In this document: piece after piece, positions 6,916-13,199 of the stretch
Layout: each line of letters starts with the position of its first letter
How positions within the stretch are numbered: the first letter of the stretch is position 1
The notes under the pieces: model-generated
What the model saw: only the letters and a program-made list of their open reading frames with translations
Databases searched by the model: none
Told to the model about the DNA's origin: nothing
Position numbers and translations under genes: made by a program
Origin: Candidatus Stercoripulliclostridium pullicola
GTDB lineage: Bacteria > Bacillota > Clostridia > Christensenellales > DTU072
Reading direction: 5' to 3'
DNA: 16,109 nt
NCBI GenBank assembly: GCA_017694145.1
Contig: JADINF010000171.1
Coordinates: 1 to 16,109, forward strand

Positions 6916-8070
6916 TTAAAGTACTCTCACGCTGATAACGTCGTCAAGCTCGCTCATAGCGTTGAGAACGCAGTCCTCGCCGCCGTTGCAAACATCGTCG
7001 ATGTCGACGATTGCGTAGCCGAGGCTACCGCGTTCCGCTTTGTTAAGGACGTATTTTTTGCCGGCGAGTATCTTTTCGACGGCTTCGGGAACGCCCGCGC
7101 CCGCCTTATACACGACGGTCAGACGCTCGTTGCCGGTGCGCTCGCATTTGAGAGCGGGGAAGTTGACGCTGTTGACGACGTTGCCGTTCTCGAGATAATC
7201 CTTGATCTCGCTTGCCGCCATTACGGCGCAGTTGTCTTCGGCTTCGACGGTGCTTGCTCCGAGGTGAGGGATAACGATGATGCCTTTGGCGTTAAGACAT
7301 TCCGCGTTCGGGAAGTCCACTACGTAGTTACGTATCTTGCCAGCGGCGATACCCTCTTTGACGTCCGCAATGTTCGCGAGCTCGCCGCGCGCCATATTGA
7401 GAATGACGACGCCCGCTTTCATGGCGGAGATAGAGGTTGCGTTGATCATTTCGCGGGTAGAGTCAAGAAGGGGAACGTGCAGAGTGATGAAATCCGCCAC
7501 GGGATAGATCTCTTCGGGAGAAGCCGCTATCGCGGTGCCTTCGGGAAGGCGCGCTTTGTTCGCTTCGGAAAGATATGGGTCGTATCCCACGATATTCATA
7601 CCGAGAGCTTTGGCGGCGCAAGCCACTTTCACGCCGATAGCGCCGAGTCCTATGATACCGAGAGTTTTGCCTTCTATCTCGATACCGCCGAAAGCGCTCT
7701 TGCCTTTCTCAACCTGCTTGGCGACGTCGTCGCCTTCGAGCCCGTTAGCCCATGCGTTGCCGCCTATGATGTCGCGCGAAGCGAGCAACATTCCGCATAT
7801 AACTAGTTCCTTGACGGCGTTGGCGTTCGCGCCGGGAGTGTTGAATACGCATATACCCGATTCGGTCATGCGCGCTACGGGAATGTTATTGACTCCCGCG
7901 CCGGCTCTGCCGATCGCGAGGAGATTGTCGTTTATCTCGTAGTCGTCCATTTTGAAGGAGCGTACGAGTATGGCGTCGGGTGCGGCGCAGTCCTTGCTTA
8001 CCGCATAGTTTTCGTCGAATACCGTGAAGATCTTATCGCTTATCGAATTCAGAGTAAGGATGTCGTACAT
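6916..8070 (-). CDS. serA: D-3-phosphoglycerate dehydrogenase SerA
   Basis: SerA oxidises 3-phosphoglycerate to 3-phosphohydroxypyruvate with NAD, the first step of the phosphorylated serine pathway in the cytosol. The 384-residue product has the D-isomer 2-hydroxyacid dehydrogenase layout: an N-terminal part with GRAGAGVNNIPV, the Rossmann motif GIIGLGAIG at 138-146 with an acidic residue (Asp164 in GYDPY) that favours NAD, and the catalytic residues Arg228 (NMARGE), Glu257 (VDFPNAE) and His269 (IPHLGAST). The VDFPNAE form replaces the commoner VF-x-EP but is usual in this short clostridial-type subfamily. A C-terminal ACT-like module starts near residue 315 and may bind serine or another amino acid as feedback. 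The ATG lies 1 nt after the serC stop, with GGAG inside serC, so the genes are translationally linked. A terminator follows. Confidence 0.96.
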   Translation of the reverse strand: MYDILTLNSISDKIFTVFDENYAVSKDCAAPDAILVRSFKMDDYEINDNLLAIGRAGAGVNNIPVARMTESGICVFNTPGANANAVKELVICGMLLASRDIIGGNAWANGLEGDDVAKQVEKGKSAFGGIEIEGKTLGIIGLGAIGVKVACAAKALGMNIVGYDPYLSEANKARLPEGTAIAASPEEIYPVADFITLHVPLLDSTREMINATSISAMKAGVVILNMARGELANIADVKEGIAAGKIRNYVVDFPNAECLNAKGIIVIPHLGASTVEAEDNCAVMAASEIKDYLENGNVVNSVNFPALKCERTGNERLTVVYKAGAGVPEAVEKILAGKKYVLNKAERGSLGYAIVDIDDVCNGGEDCVLNAMSELDDVISVRVL

Positions 8071-8071
8071 A

Positions 8072-9145
8072 TTATTTGTTCTCCAGTTCGAATTTCTTCA
8101 TGAACGCGATGAGCGCTTCCACGCCTTCTACGGGCATTGCGTTGTAAATGCTCGCGCGCATTCCGCCTACGAGCTTGTGTCCCTTGATGGATACGAGTCC
8201 CGCTTTCTCCGCTTCTTTGACGAATTTTGCGTTCAGTTCGTCGGAGCCTGTCACGAACGGCACGTTCATGAGCGAACGGTCTTCGGGCTTGACGGGGTTA
8301 GTGTAGAAAGAGGAATCGTCGATGAAATCGTAAAGCATTTTCGCTTTGTACTCGTTGATCTTCTGGATCTCTTTCACACCGCCGAGCTTGAGAAGGTGAC
8401 GGAACACGAGCATCGCCATATAGATAGCGAAGCAGGGAGGAGTGTTGTAGAGGCTGTCCGCGTCGGCTTGCGTCTTATAGGAAAGCATCGTCGGGCAATA
8501 GTCTTTCTCGTGACCGACGAGATCCTTACGCACTATAACTATGGTAAGTCCCGCGGGAGCGACGTTCTTCTGCGCGCCTGCGTAAATGAGTCCGTATTTG
8601 TTGACGTCCACTTCCTCGCTCAGTATCATGCTGGACATGTCGGATACGATAGGGCAGTCCGCCACGGGGAAGGTGCGGTCGGTGTAACGGGTACCGAAAA
8701 TGGTGTTGTTCTGCGTGATATGAACGTAGTCGATACCGTCGCGGAATTTAACGCCTTCGGGAATATAGGTGAATACCTTGTCTTTGGAGCTCGCCGCGAC
8801 TACGCAATCGCCGTATTTGGTCGCTTCTTTGGCGGCTTTTCCTGCAAAGTTGCCGGTCACGATATAGTCCGCTTTGCCTTTGACGAGGAGGTTGAGCGGA
8901 ACTGCCGCGAACTGCTGGCTCGCGCCGCCTTGTACGAACAATACGTCGTAATCGTCGCCGATATTCATCAGTTTACGCAGAGAAGCGAGGGCTTCCGTGT
9001 GGATGGCGTCGTACCATTTGGAGCGGTGGCTCATTTCGGTTACGGACATGCCGGAGCCTTCGTAATCGAGAAAATCTTTCTGCGCGGAGAGTTTAACTTC
9101 TTCGGGCAGCATGCTGGGACCTGCGGAAAAATTGTAAACTTTCAT
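8072..9145 (-). CDS. serC: Phosphoserine aminotransferase SerC
   Basis: SerC is a cytosolic PLP enzyme that transfers the amino group of glutamate to 3-phosphohydroxypyruvate, giving phosphoserine; it also takes part in pyridoxal phosphate synthesis in some bacteria. The 357-residue protein starts with the typical MKVYNFSAGPSMLPEEV. It has the phosphate-loop region QGGASQQFA (72-80), TQNNTIFGT (144-152), Asp169 (VSDMSS) for the pyridine nitrogen, and the Schiff-base Lys193 in YAGAQKNVAPAG. Length and motifs are normal. The ATG at 9145 has AAGGAAGG about 6 nt upstream. It is the first gene of the serC-serA operon, with a near-consensus promoter. No serB phosphatase is present next to it, so that step must be encoded elsewhere. 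Confidence 0.97.
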   Translation of the reverse strand: MKVYNFSAGPSMLPEEVKLSAQKDFLDYEGSGMSVTEMSHRSKWYDAIHTEALASLRKLMNIGDDYDVLFVQGGASQQFAAVPLNLLVKGKADYIVTGNFAGKAAKEATKYGDCVVAASSKDKVFTYIPEGVKFRDGIDYVHITQNNTIFGTRYTDRTFPVADCPIVSDMSSMILSEEVDVNKYGLIYAGAQKNVAPAGLTIVIVRKDLVGHEKDYCPTMLSYKTQADADSLYNTPPCFAIYMAMLVFRHLLKLGGVKEIQKINEYKAKMLYDFIDDSSFYTNPVKPEDRSLMNVPFVTGSDELNAKFVKEAEKAGLVSIKGHKLVGGMRASIYNAMPVEGVEALIAFMKKFELENK

Positions 9146-9179
9146 ATTATCCTTCCTTAAAGTTTAATAATATGATGAA

Positions 9180-9208
9180 ATTATACAACAATTACTTTTG
9201 CATGTCTA
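9180..9208 (-). promoter_or_regulatory. Promoter of the serC-serA operon
   Basis: On the minus strand TAGACA (9208-9203) is followed by 17 nt and TATAAT (9185-9180). The predicted leader before serC is about 30 nt, too short for a riboswitch or T-box, so control by serine, if any, would be at initiation or at the enzyme. Confidence 0.88.
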
Positions 9209-9236
9209 TTATTCGGGAGCATTTCGGAGTGAAATA

Positions 9237-9270
9237 TTGCTTGCTAAAAGGCAATGATATAATATATAAT
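9237..9270 (+). promoter_or_regulatory. Promoter region of RNase J with two possible -10 boxes
   Basis: Two TATAAT boxes lie close together, at 9258-9263 and 9265-9270. The second has TTGCTA (9241-9246) at 18 nt. The first has an extended TG (TGA-TATAAT) and TTGCTT (9237-9242) at a short 15 nt. Either or both may be used. It is divergent from the serC promoter, with about 30 bp between the -35 boxes. Confidence 0.75.
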
Positions 9271-9294
9271 ATAAGTAAATAAAAGCGCCGCGCA

Positions 9295-9310
9295 CAGCGC
9301 ACGTGCGCTG
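9295..9310 (+). other. Hairpin in the RNase J 5' leader
   Basis: CAGCGCACGTGCGCTG is a perfect 16-bp palindrome inside the predicted leader of about 75-80 nt, and GC-rich flanks (from about 9285 to 9316) may lengthen the stem with bulges. No U-tract follows, so it is not a simple terminator. A structured leader could shield the 5' end or take part in feedback by RNase J on its own mRNA; this is inference. It could also be a protein-binding DNA palindrome. Confidence 0.5.
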
Positions 9311-9338
9311 CGACGCAAAAATTTTCAAAAAATATTAT

Positions 9339-9346
9339 GGAAGGGA
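9339..9346 (+). promoter_or_regulatory. Ribosome binding site fixing the RNase J TTG start
   Basis: GGAAGGGA is followed by 6 nt and the TTG at 9353. The only nearby ATG (9337) is in another frame and reaches a stop after ten codons. TTG is therefore the best start. Confidence 0.75.
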
Positions 9347-9352
9347 TCAGCA

Positions 9353-11221
9353 TTGGCAAAAACCGATAAAAAAGAAAGAAACAAAGACAAAATAAAGGAC
9401 GAAAAAAATTCCCGTCGCGGAAGCGGACGAGGAGAACCGAAGGGCGAAAGCCGTAAAGAGCGCGCGCAGAGCGAAACGGGGAAGAAACTCCGCGGTAAAG
9501 CGAAAGAGCGAAACGCCGACGTAAAAGAAAACGACGTCAAAGCGAAGGGTAAGGCGAGAAGCGGAGGCAGAAAACACGGGCGAAACGGTCAACTCAAGCT
9601 CATATTTCTCGGCGGAGTAGGCGAGATCGGCAAGAATATGACCGCGCTCGAATACGGCGACACCGTAATCGTGGTGGACGCGGGAATGGCGTTCCCCGAC
9701 AACGAGATCACGCCCGGGATAGACAGTATTATCCCCGATTACACGTATCTCGAGGAGAACCGCTCCAAAGTGAAAGCGGTGCTTCTCACGCATGCGCACG
9801 AGGATCACCTCGGCGGGCTCCCGTATTTCCTTAAAGATTTTCCCGTGCCGGTTTACGGCAGTAACGTATCCTGCGCTTTCCTCGAACACAAACTTCGTCG
9901 CAACAAGTTCAAGGAAGCCTCCTGCAGAGTGGTCGAGGACGGAGAGATAGTCGAGATAGGACCTTTCAAAGTAGAATTCGTGGCGGTCACTCATTCCGTT
10001 GCGGGCTCGCTCGCTTTATCGATAGAAACGCCGGAAGGCGTGGTGTTTTTCACGGGAGATTTCAAAATAGACCATACGCCCGTGGACGGCAGGCATATAG
10101 CGCTCACGCGCATAGCGGAAATAGGTAAGCGCGGCGTGAAACTTCTTCTACAGGACAGCACCAACGCAGAACGCAGGGGTTACACGATGAGCGAATCGGC
10201 GGTAGGCAAGAGCCTGGACGCCGTATTCAACGACAATCGCGCGAACAGGATAATCGTCGCGACTTTCGCAAGCAACATTCACCGCGTGCAACAGATAATA
10301 GACGTCGCTATCAAATACGGCAGGAAGATAGCTCTCAACGGTAAGAGCATGCAGTACATGACGGAGATAGCGCAGAAGATCAAAGAGCTCCGTTTCCCTC
10401 AGGACAAGATGATAGATTTCGACAAGGTGAGCGGGGTTCCATACGACAAAGTCTGCATAATCGCCACGGGTACTCAGGGCGAGCCCGAAAGCGCGCTTAC
10501 CAGAATGAGCCAGGACGATTTCAAAAAGATCGTGATAGGCGAAAACGACACCGTAATTCTCTCGGCGTCCCCGATACCCGGCAACGAACGCAGCATATAT
10601 AAAGTCATCAACAACCTTTGCAAGAAGGGCGCCAAGGTCATTTACGAAAGCCTGTACGAAGTCCACAGCTCCGGTCACGCCTGTCAGGAAGAACTCAAAA
10701 TGATGATGGCGTTATTGAAGCCCGAATACTTCATACCCGTGCACGGCGAATACCGCCATCTCAAGAAGCATGCGGAGCTTGCCGAAACGATGGGGATACC
10801 GAGAGAGAATATTCTGATACCCGAACTCGGATATTGCGTTGAAGTGGGCGAGAGGGGACTCAGGCGTCTCGACAACGTTAAATCGGGCGCGGTGATGCTC
10901 GTGGGCGACACCGAGGAAGGAGAGGAGACGCTTATCGACAGACGTAAGATAGCCTCCGAGGGCATAGTTATCGCGGTGGTCAACGTGCCGGACGACGAGG
11001 ATACGGAAGGCAGTATCGACATACTCTGCAAAGGTACGCAGATACCCGACAAATTACTCGGCGAGATAAAGAGCGCCGTACAATATAAAATAGCGGGCGG
11101 CGATTTCCGCGAACTTACAGCGGAAGATATGAATAAGTCGGTACGCAAGACGATGACGAAGATGTTTTATAACAGGCTCAAACGTTGTCCGCTCATAGTG
11201 CCTATCATCATAACGTCGTGA
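9353..11221 (+). CDS. rnj: Ribonuclease J with a long charged N-terminal tail
   Basis: RNase J is a metallo-beta-lactamase/beta-CASP ribonuclease with 5'-3' exonuclease and endonuclease activity, central to mRNA decay and rRNA maturation in Firmicutes. The catalytic core begins at LKLIFLGGVGEIGKN (about 81) and contains the zinc motif THAHEDHLGG (146-155), His214 in VTHSVAGS, Asp236 in FTGDFKID, LQDSTNAE (266-273), ATGTQGEPES (371-380), EVHSSGHACQEEL and PVHGEYRHL (462-470). The C-terminal domain is present to the end. At 622 residues it is longer than the usual 550-560 because of about 80 N-terminal residues made mostly of Lys, Arg, Glu, Gly and Asn, predicted disordered, which may bind RNA or ribosomes. 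The TTG start is fixed by GGAAGGGA. The glycosyltransferase gene follows 50 nt downstream with no terminator between. Confidence 0.95.
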   Translation: MAKTDKKERNKDKIKDEKNSRRGSGRGEPKGESRKERAQSETGKKLRGKAKERNADVKENDVKAKGKARSGGRKHGRNGQLKLIFLGGVGEIGKNMTALEYGDTVIVVDAGMAFPDNEITPGIDSIIPDYTYLEENRSKVKAVLLTHAHEDHLGGLPYFLKDFPVPVYGSNVSCAFLEHKLRRNKFKEASCRVVEDGEIVEIGPFKVEFVAVTHSVAGSLALSIETPEGVVFFTGDFKIDHTPVDGRHIALTRIAEIGKRGVKLLLQDSTNAERRGYTMSESAVGKSLDAVFNDNRANRIIVATFASNIHRVQQIIDVAIKYGRKIALNGKSMQYMTEIAQKIKELRFPQDKMIDFDKVSGVPYDKVCIIATGTQGEPESALTRMSQDDFKKIVIGENDTVILSASPIPGNERSIYKVINNLCKKGAKVIYESLYEVHSSGHACQEELKMMMALLKPEYFIPVHGEYRHLKKHAELAETMGIPRENILIPELGYCVEVGERGLRRLDNVKSGAVMLVGDTEEGEETLIDRRKIASEGIVIAVVNVPDDEDTEGSIDILCKGTQIPDKLLGEIKSAVQYKIAGGDFRELTAEDMNKSVRKTMTKMFYNRLKRCPLIVPIIITS

Positions 11222-11271
11222 AGCATTAAGCGAAAATTAATCTGAAATAAAGAATTCAATTTCGGGAAAGT

Positions 11272-12339
11272 ATGCAAAATAAAAAGACAGTACTCATATT
11301 CACCGACGCGGTGCGTGCGCTTAGCGCGTCCGCCGTAAAGGAACAGCTCCTCGAGGAGTTACCCGACGCGGTGGTCATAATCATAGACGACCTCGAGCTT
11401 CACGCCGACGCCGTGCGCGATTATATAGAGAACGTTTTTAAGCTGAAAGTAAATTTCGAGAAAAATCGCGCTGTACGCGAGGAGCGCAAGCTTGCGCGCA
11501 AAATAGACGAAACTCCTAAGTCGAGCAACGTTTACAAATTGCAGAATTCCTATAAGAAAATGGAGAACATATTCAACCGCTATACGCCCGATCTCGTGGT
11601 AACGATAGGGTACGGCGCATTCAACGAGGCGGTTGCGGTGAGGGATAAACTGGGCGCGAAGACCCGCATAGCTTCGGTGATAGACGACTATGCGCTGAAC
11701 AGGCAACTCATCAATACGTACATAGACGCATACGTGGTCGAAAACATGGCGGTAAAGACCACGCTCGTCAATAATTACGTCAAAGAAAGCAGGATAACGC
11801 TTGCGGACATACCGGTAAGAAAAAGTTTCGCTCAAGCTCCCACGCAGTCCGAAGTGCTCGACGAATTGCGGCTCGAGAAAAAACTGCCCACGTTATTGAG
11901 CGTAGCTTTCGCGGAAAAAGGAAGCGAGCAATTCGAAACGCTTGCCGCCTATAAAGACAAATTCAATATCCTGGTATATACGGGCATGAACAGGGGGGCG
12001 TATTCGGAGGCGTCCGGCACCGGGCTTGCGACGTACAACGAAGGCACGGCGATAGAAACTCTCTATGCCGCGGCGGACATAGTGCTCACCAATCCCAATT
12101 CTTATTACGTCGCTGCGGCGCGTGAAACGGGTAAGCTCATAGCTTTATGGGAACCTGCGAACGCTATCGAAAAGCGGAACGCCGCATTCCTTTCAGGCAT
12201 TACGGCGGACTGCTCCGACAGACACAGACTGACGAGATTTTTGCGCCATTATCCCGACACAAGATTTGACGCGGTACGTAACGCGTCCGCTCTTTCTTCG
12301 GTCAGAAGCGTAGGCAAGGAGTTGATCAAACTTATATAA
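11272..12339 (+). CDS. Putative glycosyltransferase, divergent MGDG-synthase/MurG-like
   Basis: The 355-residue protein resembles the GT28-type family that includes UgtP diglucosyl-diacylglycerol synthase and MurG, but it is divergent. The best part is residues 100-190: YTPDLVVTIG, ASVIDDYALNRQLIN, DAYVVENMAVKTTLV and DIPVRKSF match in order the family pattern of a PD-hh-T strand, a T-D loop, a D-x-Y-x-V strand and the G-I-P-V/F domain junction. The C-terminal half (about 200-355) would bind the sugar nucleotide; here the usual GG-S-x-E loop is replaced by VLTNPNSYYVAAARETG, so activity on the usual donor is uncertain. A family role in glycolipid or cell-envelope synthesis at the membrane face is plausible. 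No signal peptide or membrane helix is visible. The start has only a weak GGGAAAG. It is probably co-transcribed with RNase J and ends at a terminator. Confidence 0.6.
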   Translation: MQNKKTVLIFTDAVRALSASAVKEQLLEELPDAVVIIIDDLELHADAVRDYIENVFKLKVNFEKNRAVREERKLARKIDETPKSSNVYKLQNSYKKMENIFNRYTPDLVVTIGYGAFNEAVAVRDKLGAKTRIASVIDDYALNRQLINTYIDAYVVENMAVKTTLVNNYVKESRITLADIPVRKSFAQAPTQSEVLDELRLEKKLPTLLSVAFAEKGSEQFETLAAYKDKFNILVYTGMNRGAYSEASGTGLATYNEGTAIETLYAAADIVLTNPNSYYVAAARETGKLIALWEPANAIEKRNAAFLSGITADCSDRHRLTRFLRHYPDTRFDAVRNASALSSVRSVGKELIKLI

Positions 12340-12340
12340 A

Positions 12341-12370
12341 AGGCAACCGTAGAAGCAATTTCGGTTGCCT
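12341..12370. terminator. Intrinsic terminator after the glycosyltransferase gene
   Basis: A 9-bp perfect stem (AGGCAACCG / CGGTTGCCT) with a 12-nt loop begins 1 nt after the stop and is followed by GTTTTA on the plus strand. On the minus strand it runs into TTTATATAAG, so it may also stop transcripts of the convergent membrane protein gene. Confidence 0.8.
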
Positions 12371-12405
12371 GTTTTACTATGTTACGTTATGTACCGCCGA
12401 CGCAT

Positions 12406-12429
12406 ACGGACGCCTCGAAGGGCGTCCGT
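12406..12429. other. GC-rich hairpin between convergent genes
   Basis: A perfect 9-bp stem (ACGGACGCC / GGCGTCCGT) with a TCGAAG loop lies 20 nt after the stop of the minus-strand membrane protein gene. There is no T-tract on either side, so it may act as a pause or 3'-end stabiliser rather than a full terminator. Confidence 0.5.
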
Positions 12430-12448
12430 CGCATTAGGTCAATTAGCC

Positions 12449-13072
12449 TCAGTCTTCCAGTCTGTCCGCTTCGAACATGTGGGCAAGTTTGCTTTTCCTG
12501 CCGGTTCTCTTTTCCATAACGTCTATGGCAAGGCGGGCGAGCGCATACATCGTAAACGCCGTTCCGCAAGCTACGAGCGTCCAGTCGAAACCGTAATTGA
12601 GTCCTATGGGCGAGCCGATCTGCACGAGCAGGTTGGCAAGCAACATGGCTATCGCTGCGGAGAGGAAAGAGTATTTTCCGTTGCGCGTGACGAGGAAAGT
12701 GATGGTACCGAGCACGAGAGCGTAAACATAGTTGGTGTTAGCGAAGAAGGCGTTACCGCCGAGCAGGCTCAGGCGCGTCGCCGCGTAGATAAGACCGCCG
12801 AGAATAAGTCCCAAAGCCATAGCCGTCATTTGAGTCGAGAATTTTCCGTACACGAAGAACATCACGAATGCGGTAAGGTAGAATAACGCCGTGCCTACGC
12901 TGAACGTGAAATTTCCTATCGTTATGAGCGGAATGAAATTCAAGCCTATGACGAGCGCGAAAAACGCGAGCGCGGCTATCCAGTTGACGCGGAAGTCTTT
13001 AAGGATAGGTCTGCCCAGACCTACTATTACCATCAGTCCGAGCACTCCGAGAATTATCATACTGATCAACAT
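12449..13072 (-). CDS. Polytopic membrane protein of unknown function
   Basis: This 207-residue protein is hydrophobic almost throughout, with about seven possible membrane segments (near 1-19, 30-48, 56-77, 80-99, 114-128, 134-152 and 162-185). A positively charged, then acidic C-terminal tail ends it (KRTGRKSKLAHMFEADRLED). I do not recognise it firmly. The order of a basic loop, an LNFIPLI segment and a G-T-A-L-F-Y helix faintly recalls DUF1614-type membrane proteins of clostridia, but that is a weak impression. The ATG at 13072 is chosen because AGAGGTG lies 8 nt upstream; an in-frame upstream ATG at 13210 would add a polar 46-residue piece that runs through the promoter region. It is divergent from the sulfatase operon and converges on the glycosyltransferase gene. 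The substrate, if it is a transporter, cannot be told. Confidence 0.75.
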   Translation of the reverse strand: MLISMIILGVLGLMVIVGLGRPILKDFRVNWIAALAFFALVIGLNFIPLITIGNFTFSVGTALFYLTAFVMFFVYGKFSTQMTAMALGLILGGLIYAATRLSLLGGNAFFANTNYVYALVLGTITFLVTRNGKYSFLSAAIAMLLANLLVQIGSPIGLNYGFDWTLVACGTAFTMYALARLAIDVMEKRTGRKSKLAHMFEADRLED

Positions 13073-13115
13073 AATTTTTTCACCTCTCGCGTATATTGTG
13101 CCCCCTCGGTCGGTA

Positions 13116-13145
13116 ATTATACGCATGACGGCAATGGTCTTGCAA
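13116..13145 (-). promoter_or_regulatory. Promoter of the membrane protein gene, sharing its -35
   Basis: On the minus strand TTGCAA (13145-13140) is followed by 18 nt and TATAAT (13121-13116), leaving a leader of about 37 nt. TTGCAA is its own reverse complement, and the same six bases serve as the -35 of the divergent sulfatase promoter. Confidence 0.65.
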
Positions 13146-13168
13146 TTATAGCGGAAATATAGTAAAAT
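13140..13168 (+). promoter_or_regulatory. Promoter of the sulfatase-anSME operon, sharing its -35
   Basis: TTGCAA (13140-13145) is followed by 17 nt and TAAAAT (13163-13168). The expected transcript start is about 25 nt before the sulfatase ATG, leaving room for the GGAG at 13188-13191. Confidence 0.65.
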
Positions 13169-13199
13169 ATCCGAGTCAAATACTTGTGGAGCGGACGTT

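Noticed and set aside
8024..9160. A 378-codon open frame antisense to serC.
   Set aside because: It is a mirror of the biased codon use of serC on the other strand, covers its whole length and has no recognisable domain, and serC itself is certain. The same applies to long antisense frames over murB, serA, RNase J and the sulfatase.
9337..9369. A ten-codon ATG frame overlapping the start of RNase J, as a possible regulatory leader peptide.
   Set aside because: It has no Shine-Dalgarno of its own, and the ribosome binding site within it fits the RNase J TTG. The peptide shows no run of any amino acid.
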